DNA of 64,000 nucleotides. It comes from Pseudomonas sp. dw_612. Lineage in GTDB: Bacteria > Pseudomonadota > Gammaproteobacteria > Pseudomonadales > Pseudomonadaceae. Position numbers and translations under genes: made by a program. The stretch spans positions 62,001 through 126,000 of the forward strand of contig NZ_JAAVVC010000024.1 in the NCBI RefSeq assembly GCF_018449725.1, written 5' to 3'. The notes beneath the pieces are model-generated. The model worked only from the letters and a program-made list of their open reading frames with translations. It had not been told where the DNA came from and ran no database searches. Below are positions 51,780 through 59,622 of this stretch, one piece after another (position 1 is the first letter of the stretch; each line of letters starts with the position of its first letter).

Positions 51780-52076
51780 TGTGTGGCTGAGATTTTTTGC
51801 GTTGTTGCTTGGATCGGTTCTGGGCAACAACCGAGCTCTAGCATTGCAAGATGGGTTTTGAGCAACGCTGGGCCAGATCTGAAGCCATCGACCTCGTTGG
51901 CCGGTGGTGGGGAGGGGGGAGTTAGGGGGCAAGGATTTGCTGCCTCGTGATGATGGCTTCGTGTCTCATTTTTCCAATGGCCCAAATCGTGTATTTTTTT
52001 AATTCGAGAAGAGCACAACCACGCCTGTTGATGTGCCGGTAGAGTTTTCTCTCCGCAACGATACGAAGGTAGGCAA

Positions 52077-52295
52077 ATGATGAGTTCAGATACCCCACCA
52101 ACCGCCAGAATTTTGAGGCTCACACAGGTCCGCGAGCGTTTGGGGCTCTCACGTTCAACCATTTATGATCGGCTCAACAATCGCTCTCCTCGCTACGATG
52201 CTTCATTCCCTAAGCCCGTGAAAATAGGGATCTCTGCCGTAGGTTGGATCGAATCCTCGCTGAACGAATGGATAGGCAATCGCCCTAGCTGTTGA
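52077..52295 (+). CDS. alpA: AlpA-family regulator (excisionase-like)
   Basis: The 72-residue winged-HTH protein reads ILRLTQVRERLGLSRSTIYDRL then FPKPVKIGISAVGWIESSLNEW, the AlpA pattern. AlpA-type proteins activate integrase or excision functions of P4-like elements, as in E. coli CP4-57. Met at 52077 or 52080 could start it. It sits upstream of the inovirus Gp2-like gene, as in other small islands. Confidence 0.85.
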   Translation: MMSSDTPPTARILRLTQVRERLGLSRSTIYDRLNNRSPRYDASFPKPVKIGISAVGWIESSLNEWIGNRPSC

Positions 52296-52518
52296 CACCG
52301 TAAATCGAGTTGATCGAGGAGTTGGGCTTTGGCACTAACTCTTTAAGTTATAAATTTTTTAGCTATTAGTATTTACTAACAATTTCCCAGTCAAAGCGCC
52401 ACCGCTATAGGCATAAGCCTTCAGGCGAGTTCTGGTTCATTTGTTATTGTTAATATGAATAAAAGAAATACGTCTATAAAACTAATCTGATAGCAGTCGG
52501 AAAGGAGTGGGGTTGGCC

Positions 52519-53610
52519 ATGTACTCAGAAAATGAAATGGCACTGTTTGCATCTTGTTATAAGACGGCGGGGAGTAATGCAGGTGGGGGAGAATTAGCTG
52601 TTCGGGTGCTAGGTGATGAGTGGCATGTTGCAGATTATATTTGCACGATAGAAAAAGTGTTGAAAAAAATAATATCGACTAAGAGTCCTTTGTTTTATGT
52701 GGTGCCGATCGGCCGGTCCGGTGGTCATAGATTGAAGATGAGTGAACTCGGAGTTAAGTTCATTAATCTTCTACAGGCTGAACTTAAGTTGGTGTCCAAG
52801 AATTTCCCGTACTATGAATTTAATCCGTATGTTTCTATCTTCTTTGATGTTACCTACAAGCTTGAGCTTAATAACTTGGCTTGGGAGCTAAGGGGTAAGC
52901 TTGTACCAAACCTTACCTTGTCTGTGGCTACCCTAAATACAGCTATTGAAGAGCTTAGGCGCTTAGGTAAGACGGAGAGATTTAAGGCTAAATTAAGAAA
53001 TTTCCGTCGTGTTGCGGATAAGAATTTTGTTGAGGTTAAAAGATATATAAACGGGATATTCTCAGTTTATTCGCGGCTTATGGTTGTTCGTCTTGATCTC
53101 GGCTACAGTAGGACGCTAGCAGATATAGACGTCGAAAAAGAAGTTGAGCATAGGAATGTAAGTAAAGATAGAGTGGAGTTTTTTAAGGCTCTAAATAATG
53201 TTGCAAAAGATAAGATGGTCGGCTTTGTTTGGAAGTTAGAGTATGGCCTAGATAAGTTTTATCACTACCATTTGATGTTGTTTTTCGACGGTTCTCAGGT
53301 CCAGGAAGATGTTATGTGGGCCAAGCGGGCAGGGGAGATCTGGGTCGGCGAGGTTACAAAAGGTGATGGTGTTTACTTTAATTGTAATCGTAAGAAACAT
53401 CTTTATAGAGACTGCGGAATTGGAGTTGTAGAGCATCATGATCAAAAAAAGCGCGAAAACTTGATGCTGGCTGCCTCTTACTTAACGAAGCCCGACTATT
53501 ATTTGCGAATGGTACTTCCTGGAAAATCTCGAGCGCTCGGAAAGGGGTTAGCGCCTAAATTACCTGCTAAGAAGATGGGTAGGCCCAGGTCACTGGTTCA
53601 AGCCTCATAA
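52519..53610 (+). CDS. Inovirus Gp2/YfjJ-like replication-associated protein
   Basis: The 363-residue protein has a C-terminal domain of the YagK/YfjJ (inovirus Gp2-like) type: VVRLDLGYSRTL, then FVWKLEYGLDKFYHYHLMLF and AGEIWVGEVTKGDGVYFNCN. The HYHLMLF histidines and the wider layout suggest a relative of HUH replication initiators, but that is inference. ATG 52519 follows AAGGAG by 12 bases; GTG 52507 or TTG 52513 are alternatives. Its codons are AT-rich. It ends in a strong terminator. Confidence 0.8.
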   Translation: MYSENEMALFASCYKTAGSNAGGGELAVRVLGDEWHVADYICTIEKVLKKIISTKSPLFYVVPIGRSGGHRLKMSELGVKFINLLQAELKLVSKNFPYYEFNPYVSIFFDVTYKLELNNLAWELRGKLVPNLTLSVATLNTAIEELRRLGKTERFKAKLRNFRRVADKNFVEVKRYINGIFSVYSRLMVVRLDLGYSRTLADIDVEKEVEHRNVSKDRVEFFKALNNVAKDKMVGFVWKLEYGLDKFYHYHLMLFFDGSQVQEDVMWAKRAGEIWVGEVTKGDGVYFNCNRKKHLYRDCGIGVVEHHDQKKRENLMLAASYLTKPDYYLRMVLPGKSRALGKGLAPKLPAKKMGRPRSLVQAS

Positions 53611-53655
53611 AAAACAACTCAAGCCTATCACTGGCTTGAGTTGTTTTTTATGAGG
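53603..53655. terminator. Bidirectional terminator with perfect 23-bp arms
   Basis: CCTCATAAAAAACAACTCAA-GCC pairs exactly with its complement GGC-TTGAGTTGTTTTTTATGAGG around TATCACT. T runs lie on both sides, so it can serve the Gp2-like gene and the convergent gene ending at 53662. It overlaps the Gp2-like stop codon. Confidence 0.9.
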
Positions 53656-53661
53656 TGAAGA

Positions 53662-54372
53662 TCAGAATTTAAATCCAAACTCTTTGAACATATCATCATG
53701 GATAATCCATTTTCTTATGGTTTTATCAGCGTTGTCCCCTGAAAGGGTGAACTCTTCACTTGATTGAACCTCTCCCAAAATTGAGTTGACGGCATCTCTT
53801 GCTGTGGTCCATTTACTCGTTGATCGTTTCGTTGTTAACAATTCTTTGATTAGCAGCTTTATAGCGTCATGACGTTTGGCTGCTTTTATTCCGCCAGTTG
53901 ATTTGCTTGTTTTCTTGGATTGATTTTTTTCTTGTCGGATTATAGCCACCTCTTTTTCTGCGAGTGCCCCGCTTAGAAACAAGGCCTCGGCAATATAAGA
54001 CCAGGCCTTTTCCGTTTCTCCCTCTTCCACAGCTAGGGTCGCCATTATAGTCAGCGTAAGCGAGGCGTGATAAAAGTATTCATAAGGGTTCTTTGCGAGC
54101 CCTAGCGTGTGGTTTATCCAAAGAACTTCAATTTTGTTGGTGGGCTCAGAATTTATTTTTATGTCGTTTTCTATTTCTTTTTTGAGTCGGTTGAAATTAG
54201 TTTTCTTGTCGATGAGCTTAGTGCTCTCATCAAGTAACTGGAAATTCTTTTCAATTGCGTCACGTGGAGTTCGGTGGGCTAGTGCTTGATAAAAGTTTTT
54301 AGTTACGCCTAGCCCCGTTGTTCCATTCTGTTTAGGCTTCGGTACGGCTACTCTTTTGTCAATGGTCGGCAT
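53662..54372 (-). CDS. Hypothetical AT-rich island protein, 236 residues
   Basis: I recognise no family. The protein is hydrophilic: an N-terminal part with many Lys/Asn, a hydrophobic helical middle (EYFYHASLTLTIMATLAVEE, AWSYIAEALFLSGALAEKEV) and a Lys/Ser-rich linker. The C-terminal part reads KWTTARDAVNSILGEV and DKTIRKWIIHDDMF, which may be a DNA-binding helical domain. It is located between the Gp2-like gene and the integrase. Similar genes occur beside Gp2-like proteins in my recollection, but I cannot name one. Confidence 0.6.
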   Translation of the reverse strand: MPTIDKRVAVPKPKQNGTTGLGVTKNFYQALAHRTPRDAIEKNFQLLDESTKLIDKKTNFNRLKKEIENDIKINSEPTNKIEVLWINHTLGLAKNPYEYFYHASLTLTIMATLAVEEGETEKAWSYIAEALFLSGALAEKEVAIIRQEKNQSKKTSKSTGGIKAAKRHDAIKLLIKELLTTKRSTSKWTTARDAVNSILGEVQSSEEFTLSGDNADKTIRKWIIHDDMFKEFGFKF

Positions 54373-54431
54373 CTAAAGTCCTGGTTGTTTTGACCGCATA
54401 ATTAGTTTTAATTGCTGTTTGCCAAAATTTG

Positions 54432-55646
54432 CTATTCCGCTGTGTCGCTGGTTTTGCTTCCCATAAAGCTTGCCCAGTCGGTCATCAATGCTCTGCGTTT
54501 GTCTAGAAAATCTGAGCGAGAGTACGCCCCTTCAGTCTGGTCACGCTCATCATGCGCCAGAGCCATCTCGCAAACCTCCCGTGGGTAGTGAGTGCATTCA
54601 CCGGCCCAGTCTCTAAATGAGGATCGAAAGCCGTGTCGGGTGATGTGTTCGTATCCCATGCCATGCAGGAGCGTCCGTACTGCGTTTGCGTGCATGACTC
54701 CTGTCTTGCCCTGGCCTGGGAATAGAAAGGCGCTTCCCTCATCTCGTGGAATGCTCTTCACTAGCTTTACGACTTCCTCTGCAAGCGGAATTACGAAAGC
54801 TACCCGCATCTTCATTCGCTCACCTGGCAGCGACCAAGTCCCAGCTTCTAGATCAAACTCATCCCAACGAGCGAACCTGACCATGTGCGCGCGTGCGCTG
54901 GTCATGATCAACAGTTGAGCGGCCCAAGACGGAGGCGTGGAGTTTGCCCTGAGTTTTGTCATCAAATCCGGCACATCCTGCCAGCGCAACGCTTCAAAGT
55001 GCTCGCGCTTCCGGGCCTTCTTCTTTTCAGCGCGGCTCAACAGATTGTCTAAATGCCCGCGCCAGCGAGCAGGGTTCTCCCCCTGTCGCAGGTTGCGTGC
55101 CTTGGCGGCGTCCAAAACTTGCTCAATTTGCCCACGTACCTCATCGGCGGTTCGCGTTTTGGTAGCCCAGATGGGTTGCAGCACCTTGAGCACTTCGGGA
55201 GTACCGATGTCTTCGGCTGACAGCTTGCCTATGTGATTAAACGCATACAGCTCCAGCTTCCGTAGCCACCCTTTACGCCACTTCTCAGACCACGCCGCTC
55301 CGTGAGCATCACGGTATTCCGTTGCAAGTGTCTCGAACTTCAGTTGTTTGGCTTCACTTGCTCGCTGGGCTTCCCGTTGAGCTGCGCGCTCTATGTCACG
55401 AGCGGCTAATGGGTCTATGCCATCACTCAATTGGGTGCGTTTAGCACTGGCATCTTGTCTGGCCTTCTTGAGACTCACCTCAGGGAATGAGCCCAGACCC
55501 ATCTCTCTACGACGGCCCGCCAGTTGGAAGCGGAGTGTCCAGGATTTACTTCCGCTAGGTTTTACTTCCAACCGTAGGCCATCACCATCTTCATAGGTGC
55601 CAGGTTCGGTCAGGTTTTCGACTTGTTTCGGATTCAGCTTAGCCAT
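54432..55646 (-). CDS. int: P4-type tyrosine integrase of the island
   Basis: The 404-residue integrase from Met 55646 has the N-terminal DUF4102-like domain (LEVKPSGSKSWTLRFQLAGR, GLGSFPEVSLKKARQDA). The catalytic domain shows Arg in SARAHMVRFARW, the box II HGFRSSFRDWAGE and Tyr in GAYSRSD. Start 55646 follows AGGGGAAATCTA and gives MAKLNPKQ; an upstream ATG at 55697 adds 17 odd residues through the GTCCCCCCA boxes. It catalyses integration at the 20-bp repeat. Sited next to attR as usual. Confidence 0.93.
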   Translation of the reverse strand: MAKLNPKQVENLTEPGTYEDGDGLRLEVKPSGSKSWTLRFQLAGRRREMGLGSFPEVSLKKARQDASAKRTQLSDGIDPLAARDIERAAQREAQRASEAKQLKFETLATEYRDAHGAAWSEKWRKGWLRKLELYAFNHIGKLSAEDIGTPEVLKVLQPIWATKTRTADEVRGQIEQVLDAAKARNLRQGENPARWRGHLDNLLSRAEKKKARKREHFEALRWQDVPDLMTKLRANSTPPSWAAQLLIMTSARAHMVRFARWDEFDLEAGTWSLPGERMKMRVAFVIPLAEEVVKLVKSIPRDEGSAFLFPGQGKTGVMHANAVRTLLHGMGYEHITRHGFRSSFRDWAGECTHYPREVCEMALAHDERDQTEGAYSRSDFLDKRRALMTDWASFMGSKTSDTAE

Positions 55647-55670
55647 TAGATTTCCCCTGTCGTCCCTTTT

Positions 55671-55692
55671 GTCCCCCCACCTGTCCCCCCAC
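55671..55692. promoter_or_regulatory. Tandem GTCCCCCCAC boxes near attR (candidate integrase arm sites)
   Basis: GTCCCCCCAC occurs at 55671-55680 and 55683-55692, with spacing and orientation as near attL at 39491. Their position just upstream of the integrase start could also let integrase regulate its own promoter. Confidence 0.5.
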
Positions 55693-55810
55693 TTCATCGT
55701 TGGATGAGGTTAAATGGCGTTGAACACCATCGGACAGGGGAATGCCTGAAAGCCCCGGAATAGCTAAGCTATCAGGAAGATTCTTGGATGGGATAGGATT
55801 ATTTCGGACA

Positions 55811-55830
55811 ATTAAAAAGCCGGCTTGTGG
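55811..55830. repeat. attR, right attachment repeat of the island
   Basis: ATTAAAAAGCCGGCTTGTGG, identical to 39410-39429. It forms the T tract, one arm and the loop of the terminator at 55813-55837, so the island integrates into a terminator. Confidence 0.85.
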
Positions 55831-55837
55831 CCGGCTT
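55813..55837 (-). terminator. Rho-independent terminator at the attachment site
   Basis: On the minus strand AAGCCGGC-CACAA-GCCGGCTT is followed by TTT. It ends a transcript coming from the right (see 55838-55995). Confidence 0.75.
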
Positions 55838-55995
55838 CTCGGGGACTGGCTTGGTTCATTTTTGGTAAACCGCGCCAGCCTTCAAAACGTACACCCGGAT
55901 CTTGCGTCCGGCTGTGGGACTTGGCGAGAAAGTGATCTGCCTTGTCGGTGCGATCAGCGCCGCGGGGCGGGGTGATGCGCAAATGTGGGGCGCAG
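55813..55995 (-). ncRNA. Candidate small RNA or short transcript ending at attR
   Basis: The stretch 55838-55995 has a terminator at its 3' end and a -10-like TATGCT (minus strand, about 56001) at its 5' end. It has no credible protein and contains self-complementary GC-rich segments (for example GCCGGACGCAAGATCCGGGTG). About 180 bases are implied. I cannot match it to a known RNA. The gap 55647-56189 otherwise holds only the att site and a REP. Confidence 0.3.
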
Positions 55996-56046
55996 CATAC
56001 TGATTTTTTTGGGGAATTCCCAGTGGGAAGTGCCGGGTAGAGCGAT

Positions 56047-56180
56047 TGCAGTAATGTGTAGCTGCTGCCGTAGGCTGCGCAGCAGTCGTAATCCCGGCAA
56101 CCGCGGTCTTCCTGTAACACCGCGAATCATGGGTTTACGACTGCTGCGCAGCCGAACGCAGGCTTCGCCAGCTGCTACAG
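56047..56180. repeat. REP-type inverted repeat
   Basis: GTAGCTGCTGCCGTAGGCTG is mirrored by GAACGCAGGCTTCGCCAGCTGCTAC, and both arms contain CTGCGCAGCAGTCG/CGACTGCTGCGCAG. Same family as 28490. Confidence 0.7.
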
Positions 56181-56189
56181 GAGCGTGCC

Positions 56190-56927
56190 TCACAGGAACG
56201 GCACCGGTGGCCGTCGCTTGTTCAGCGTCGAGCACCAGAACACCCACCCCAGCACCCGAATGTTCTGCTCTTCAATCTGCGCCGCTCTAAACACCTCATC
56301 CGGGTATTCCGCGCTGTTGTGGCTGCGTAATCGCAACCCATTCCCCGGCATGCGGTGCAGGTATTTGATGCGCAGCATGCCGTCATGCTCGATCGCGTAG
56401 ATCTCGCCATCAACAATCTGGGTCAAACCGCGATCGATGGCGATGGTGGAGCCGTCTTCAATCTTCTCCGCCATGCTGTTGCCGACCATATAGGCGCAGA
56501 TGGCGTCGTTGTGGTTGATTTCCAGGGAGTCGAGGTGGCTTCGGGGAAGGCGGATGGGGTGGCTGTCGTCTTCGATGACGTGGGTTTTGCTGGAGCCGAG
56601 GGTGACGGGTGTTTCTTTATAGAAGGGCAGTTCGACGTCGGTGGGCTCGATGACGGTGTAGACGCCGCGGATGGCCTGCGTGTTGTAGGTGTTGCCGGTT
56701 TCGTCGAACAGGCACTGGTCTTTCGGGCCTTCGGCGTTTTTCAGCCAGTTGCTGTTGACGGAGAGCTTTCGGGCGACCTCTTCCATGCAGTGGGCGGGCA
56801 CGCCGCGGGTGTACCAGTTGTGGACGTTTTGCGGCGCTGTGTCCAGGAATTCGGCAAATCCTGTTGTCGTGATGTTCGCCGCTTTGAGCAGCGCTTTAAA
56901 CCGTGGACCGCTAGTGTTCTTTTTCAT
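56190..56927 (-). CDS. CI/PrtR-like repressor with S24 peptidase domain
   Basis: The 245-residue protein has an N-terminal HTH (RFKALLKAANITTTGFAEFL, APQNVHNWYTRGVP) and a C-terminal LexA/CI-type S24 fold with Ser151 in VGNSMAEKIEDGS and Lys188 in LRIKYLHR, the usual catalytic pair. No Ala-Gly or Cys-Gly autocleavage site is obvious in the linker (about 70-110), so DNA-damage cleavage is uncertain. It stands alone just outside the island, not beside a phage. It may control a remote prophage, bacteriocin or tailocin cluster. Confidence 0.82.
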   Translation of the reverse strand: MKKNTSGPRFKALLKAANITTTGFAEFLDTAPQNVHNWYTRGVPAHCMEEVARKLSVNSNWLKNAEGPKDQCLFDETGNTYNTQAIRGVYTVIEPTDVELPFYKETPVTLGSSKTHVIEDDSHPIRLPRSHLDSLEINHNDAICAYMVGNSMAEKIEDGSTIAIDRGLTQIVDGEIYAIEHDGMLRIKYLHRMPGNGLRLRSHNSAEYPDEVFRAAQIEEQNIRVLGWVFWCSTLNKRRPPVPFL

Positions 56928-57094
56928 GAACGCGAGTTTACGGGCGCGGGCCAGGGCTTTGAATAAACGGACTGTTCAAATTGCGCGGGAATTTTAAGAC
57001 CGGATGTAAGACGTCTTACGCCAGTTTTAAACAAGAAAAAACCAAATGCCCAAATTCTTAAACGCCACGTTTAAAGTCACATTTTCAGCGCCCA

Positions 57095-57120
57095 CAAAAA
57101 ACCCCGGATAAACCGGGGCT
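57095..57120 (-). terminator. Terminator of ppa
   Basis: On the minus strand AGCCCCGG-TTTAT-CCGGGGTTTTTTG: the stem CCCCGG/CCGGGG is followed by six T. Confidence 0.85.
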
Positions 57121-57157
57121 CTTCTTGAAGCATGCAGCTTGCAGCTCAACGCTGGCT

Positions 57158-57685
57158 TTAGCCTTTGTAAGCAGCAACCGACTTCATGATCTCGGTGCGA
57201 GCGGCTTCGGAGTCGCCCCAACCTTCGATCTTCACCCATTTGCCTTTTTCGAGGTCTTTGTAGTTCGCGAAGAAGTGCTCGATCTGCTGGATCAGCAGCT
57301 GTGGCAGGTCGCTGCATTCCTTCACGTCGACGTACAGCTGGGACAGCTTGTCGTGTGGGACTGCGATGACTTTGGCATCGCCGCCGCCGTCGTCGGTCAT
57401 GTGCAGGATGCCGATTGGGCGGGCGCGGATAACCGAACCTGGAGCAACCGGGTAAGGGGTCACGACCAGCACGTCGAGGGGGTCACCGTCGTCAGCCAGG
57501 GTGTTGGGGATGAAACCGTAGTTGGCCGGGTAGAACATCGGGGTGGCCATGAAACGGTCAACGAACAGGCAATCGCTGTCTTTGTCGATTTCGTACTTGA
57601 TCGGCGCGTGGTTGGCCGGGATCTCGATCGCGACGTAGATGTCGTTCGGCAGGTCTTTGCCAGCCGGAATCTTGCTGTAGCTCAT
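57158..57685 (-). CDS. ppa: Inorganic pyrophosphatase
   Basis: The 175-residue family I pyrophosphatase shows KYEIDKDSDCLFVDRFMATP, YGFIPNTLADDGDPLDVLVV (the metal-binding Asp motif) and the KWVKIEGWGDSEAARTEI tail. It hydrolyses pyrophosphate to drive biosynthetic reactions. The leader before 57685 is CCCAATGAGC. It ends in a clear terminator. Confidence 0.97.
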   Translation of the reverse strand: MSYSKIPAGKDLPNDIYVAIEIPANHAPIKYEIDKDSDCLFVDRFMATPMFYPANYGFIPNTLADDGDPLDVLVVTPYPVAPGSVIRARPIGILHMTDDGGGDAKVIAVPHDKLSQLYVDVKECSDLPQLLIQQIEHFFANYKDLEKGKWVKIEGWGDSEAARTEIMKSVAAYKG

Positions 57686-57798
57686 TGGGCGGTGCCCCCG
57701 TTAGTTGACCAAAAACACTTGGCCGGATTGACCAAAAAGTGGCGGCGATTATAGGCATATTCCGCCGCCGATGCCATGCGCCTTGGGTCGTGTAGACC

Positions 57799-58611
57799 TT
57801 AGTCGTGTCCCTGATAGACAGGGCTTTGCGTCTGAAGTTGCCGCAGCCGTGCCAGCGGGTCTTGCCGGTAAAACAGCCGCAACTGCTCGTAGACCTGTGG
57901 ATAAGCCTCGTGCAGCAAATCCGGGGCGCTGAAGAAGTATTCGCTGGTGACGGCGAAGAATTCGGCCGGGTTCTCGGCGGCGTAGGGGTCGATGGCGGTT
58001 TCGGCGTCCGGGTTGCGGTCCAGATGGCGGTTGAGGTCATCGTAGGCCTGTTGCATGACCGTTGCCCAGTCGCTGACGCGCATGTCCGGATGCAGCGGCG
58101 GCAGGCCGTTGGCGTCGCCGTTGAGCATGTCGAGTTTGTGCGCCAGTTCGTGGATCACCAGGTTGTAGCCTTCCCAGCCGCCGCTGGCCATGACGCCGGG
58201 CCAGGCGAGGATGATCGGGCCTTGCTGCCAGGCTTCGCCGCTGTGTTCGCCGTCCCATTCGTGTTCGACGCCACTGGCATCGCGATGGCGCTGAGGACTG
58301 AGGAAGTCGTCGGGGTAGAGGACGATCTCGTGGAAACCCTGATACCAGTTCAAATCGCCGAGGTTCAGCAACGGCCATTGCGCCTGGGCGGCGAGCAGCA
58401 GGCGTTGTTCCTGGTGGAGTTCGACGCCGGGCAGGGCGGTCAGGTGTTTGTCTTCCAGGAACAGCACGCTGGCTTCACGCAGCCATTGATCTTCAGCGAC
58501 GCTGATGCCATCCAGGAAGCTCAAGTGATGGCGCACCCGTTGCCACATTTCGTCGGCAATCGGGTGCCTGGCCAGGATGCGCCGGCGACGCCAGGCGCTC
58601 AGGGACCACAT
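57799..58611 (-). CDS. mtfA: MtfA-like zinc metallopeptidase
   Basis: The 270-residue protein has the zinc motif HELAHK at residues 154-159 (His154, Glu155, His158) and a downstream ENPAEFFAVTSEYFF acidic helix. The segment EIVLYPDDFL is also typical of MtfA. E. coli MtfA is an aminopeptidase that binds Mlc and modulates sugar-transport (PTS) control. It is located between ppa and the DedA gene; the DedA stop is 6 bases upstream. Whether Mlc exists here cannot be told. Confidence 0.88.
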   Translation of the reverse strand: MWSLSAWRRRRILARHPIADEMWQRVRHHLSFLDGISVAEDQWLREASVLFLEDKHLTALPGVELHQEQRLLLAAQAQWPLLNLGDLNWYQGFHEIVLYPDDFLSPQRHRDASGVEHEWDGEHSGEAWQQGPIILAWPGVMASGGWEGYNLVIHELAHKLDMLNGDANGLPPLHPDMRVSDWATVMQQAYDDLNRHLDRNPDAETAIDPYAAENPAEFFAVTSEYFFSAPDLLHEAYPQVYEQLRLFYRQDPLARLRQLQTQSPVYQGHD

Positions 58612-58617
58612 GAGCGC

Positions 58618-59274
58618 TCAGCGGGTTTCGGCTTTGGAGCTCGAACCGCCGAAGCGGCTGCGCACGACGCCGATGATCATCGGCACCAGCGACAGCAGGA
58701 TGATGCCCACCACCAGCAGCGACAGGTTTTTCTTGATGAACGGTACGTTGCCGAAGAAGTAACCGAGGGTTACCAGGCCGCCGACCCACAGGATCGTGCC
58801 GAGCACGCTAAAGAAGAAGAAGCGCGGGTAAGGCATCCGGGCGATGCCGGCGACGAACGGTGCAAAGGTACGAATGATCGGCAGGAAGCGCGCCATGGTC
58901 ACGGTTTTGCCGCCGTGCTTGTCGTAGAAATCGTGGGTTTGTTGCAGGTAGTCGCGGCGGAAGATTTTCGAGTTCGGGTTGCTGAAGAGCTTCTCGCCTG
59001 CCGTTCGTCCGATCACGTAGTTGGTGCTGTCGCCGAGGATCGCCGCCAGCATCAGCAGGCCACCCAGCAGCATCGGGTCCATGCCGCCGCCGGCCGCAAC
59101 CGCGCCGGCGATGAAAAGCAGGGAGTCGCCCGGCAGGAAGGGCATCACCACCAGGCCGGTTTCGCAGAAGATCACCAGAAACAGGATGGCGTAGATCCAT
59201 GGCCCGTAATTGTTTACCAGCAAATCGAGGTACACATCGAGATGCAGGACAAGGTCGATCGGGTTGAAATCCAT
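58618..59274 (-). CDS. DedA-family membrane protein
   Basis: The 218-residue protein is of the DedA/SNARE-associated family: IFCETGLVVMPFLPGDSLLF with the essential acidic residue, then GRTAGEKLFSNPNSKIFRRD and TVTMARFLPIIRTFAPFVAG with the essential Arg pair. Several hydrophobic helices follow. DedA proteins act in membrane homeostasis and lipid-carrier recycling. I use ATG 59274, preceded by AGGTG; a GTG at 59283 is possible. Upstream gap holds a REP. Confidence 0.88.
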   Translation of the reverse strand: MDFNPIDLVLHLDVYLDLLVNNYGPWIYAILFLVIFCETGLVVMPFLPGDSLLFIAGAVAAGGGMDPMLLGGLLMLAAILGDSTNYVIGRTAGEKLFSNPNSKIFRRDYLQQTHDFYDKHGGKTVTMARFLPIIRTFAPFVAGIARMPYPRFFFFSVLGTILWVGGLVTLGYFFGNVPFIKKNLSLLVVGIILLSLVPMIIGVVRSRFGGSSSKAETR

Positions 59275-59469
59275 GGGGGGCACCTGTGGTGATGGTCCGA
59301 CTCAGCAGACCTGTGCGGATGACTTTATGTAAGCCTACAAGTGGGTGTAGTTTTTCTTACAAGCGCGGAAGCTCGGGATTATACGGTGGGAATAGTGAAA
59401 AGCGCGTCGAGATTGTAGCGAGGGATGTCGCGGATGATCCGTGTCCGACAGGCTGCACCCAAACACGTC

Positions 59470-59600
59470 TGGCGAGGGAGCTTGCTCCCGCTGGAGGGCG
59501 AAGCACTCCCAAAGCCTGCATTTACAGTGTGTCAGGAGAATCTTGTTGGCCGGGTTACGACTGCTGCGCAGCCGAGCGGGAGCAAGCTCCCTCGCCATAA
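59470..59600. repeat. REP-like inverted repeat (GGCGAGGGAGCTTGCTCCCGCT type)
   Basis: GGCGAGGGAGCTTGCTCCCGCT at the left is mirrored by AGCGGGAGCAAGCTCCCTCGCC at the right, with a CGACTGCTGCGCAGCCG segment beside it. It occupies the gap 59275-59622, in which I see no gene. Confidence 0.75.
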
Positions 59601-59622
59601 AAGCTCGCCCGGCCCGAAATTG

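Larger units (their letters stand above)
39410..55830. mobile_element. Integrative genomic island of about 16.4 kb
   Basis: Bounded by the exact direct repeat ATTAAAAAGCCGGCTTGTGG (39410-39429 and 55811-55830). A P4-type tyrosine integrase lies 165 bases inside the right end. Much of the interior is visibly AT-richer than the flanks (40.0-46.2 kb and 52.3-54.4 kb). Cargo: a LlaJI-like restriction-modification operon, small membrane proteins, an HNH-type protein, DUF932, AlpA-like and inovirus Gp2-like genes. No conjugation or capsid genes are seen, so it is more like a satellite or mobilised island. Confidence 0.88.

Noticed and set aside
51386..52162. 258-codon minus-strand frame between DUF932 and alpA
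   Set aside because: Ser/Pro-rich, no recognisable domain and no ribosome site; the other strand looks more coding-like.
55812..56120. 102-codon minus-strand frame ending in the attR terminator
   Set aside because: The stop lies in the terminator T tract and the frame runs through a REP; an RNA explanation is more likely.
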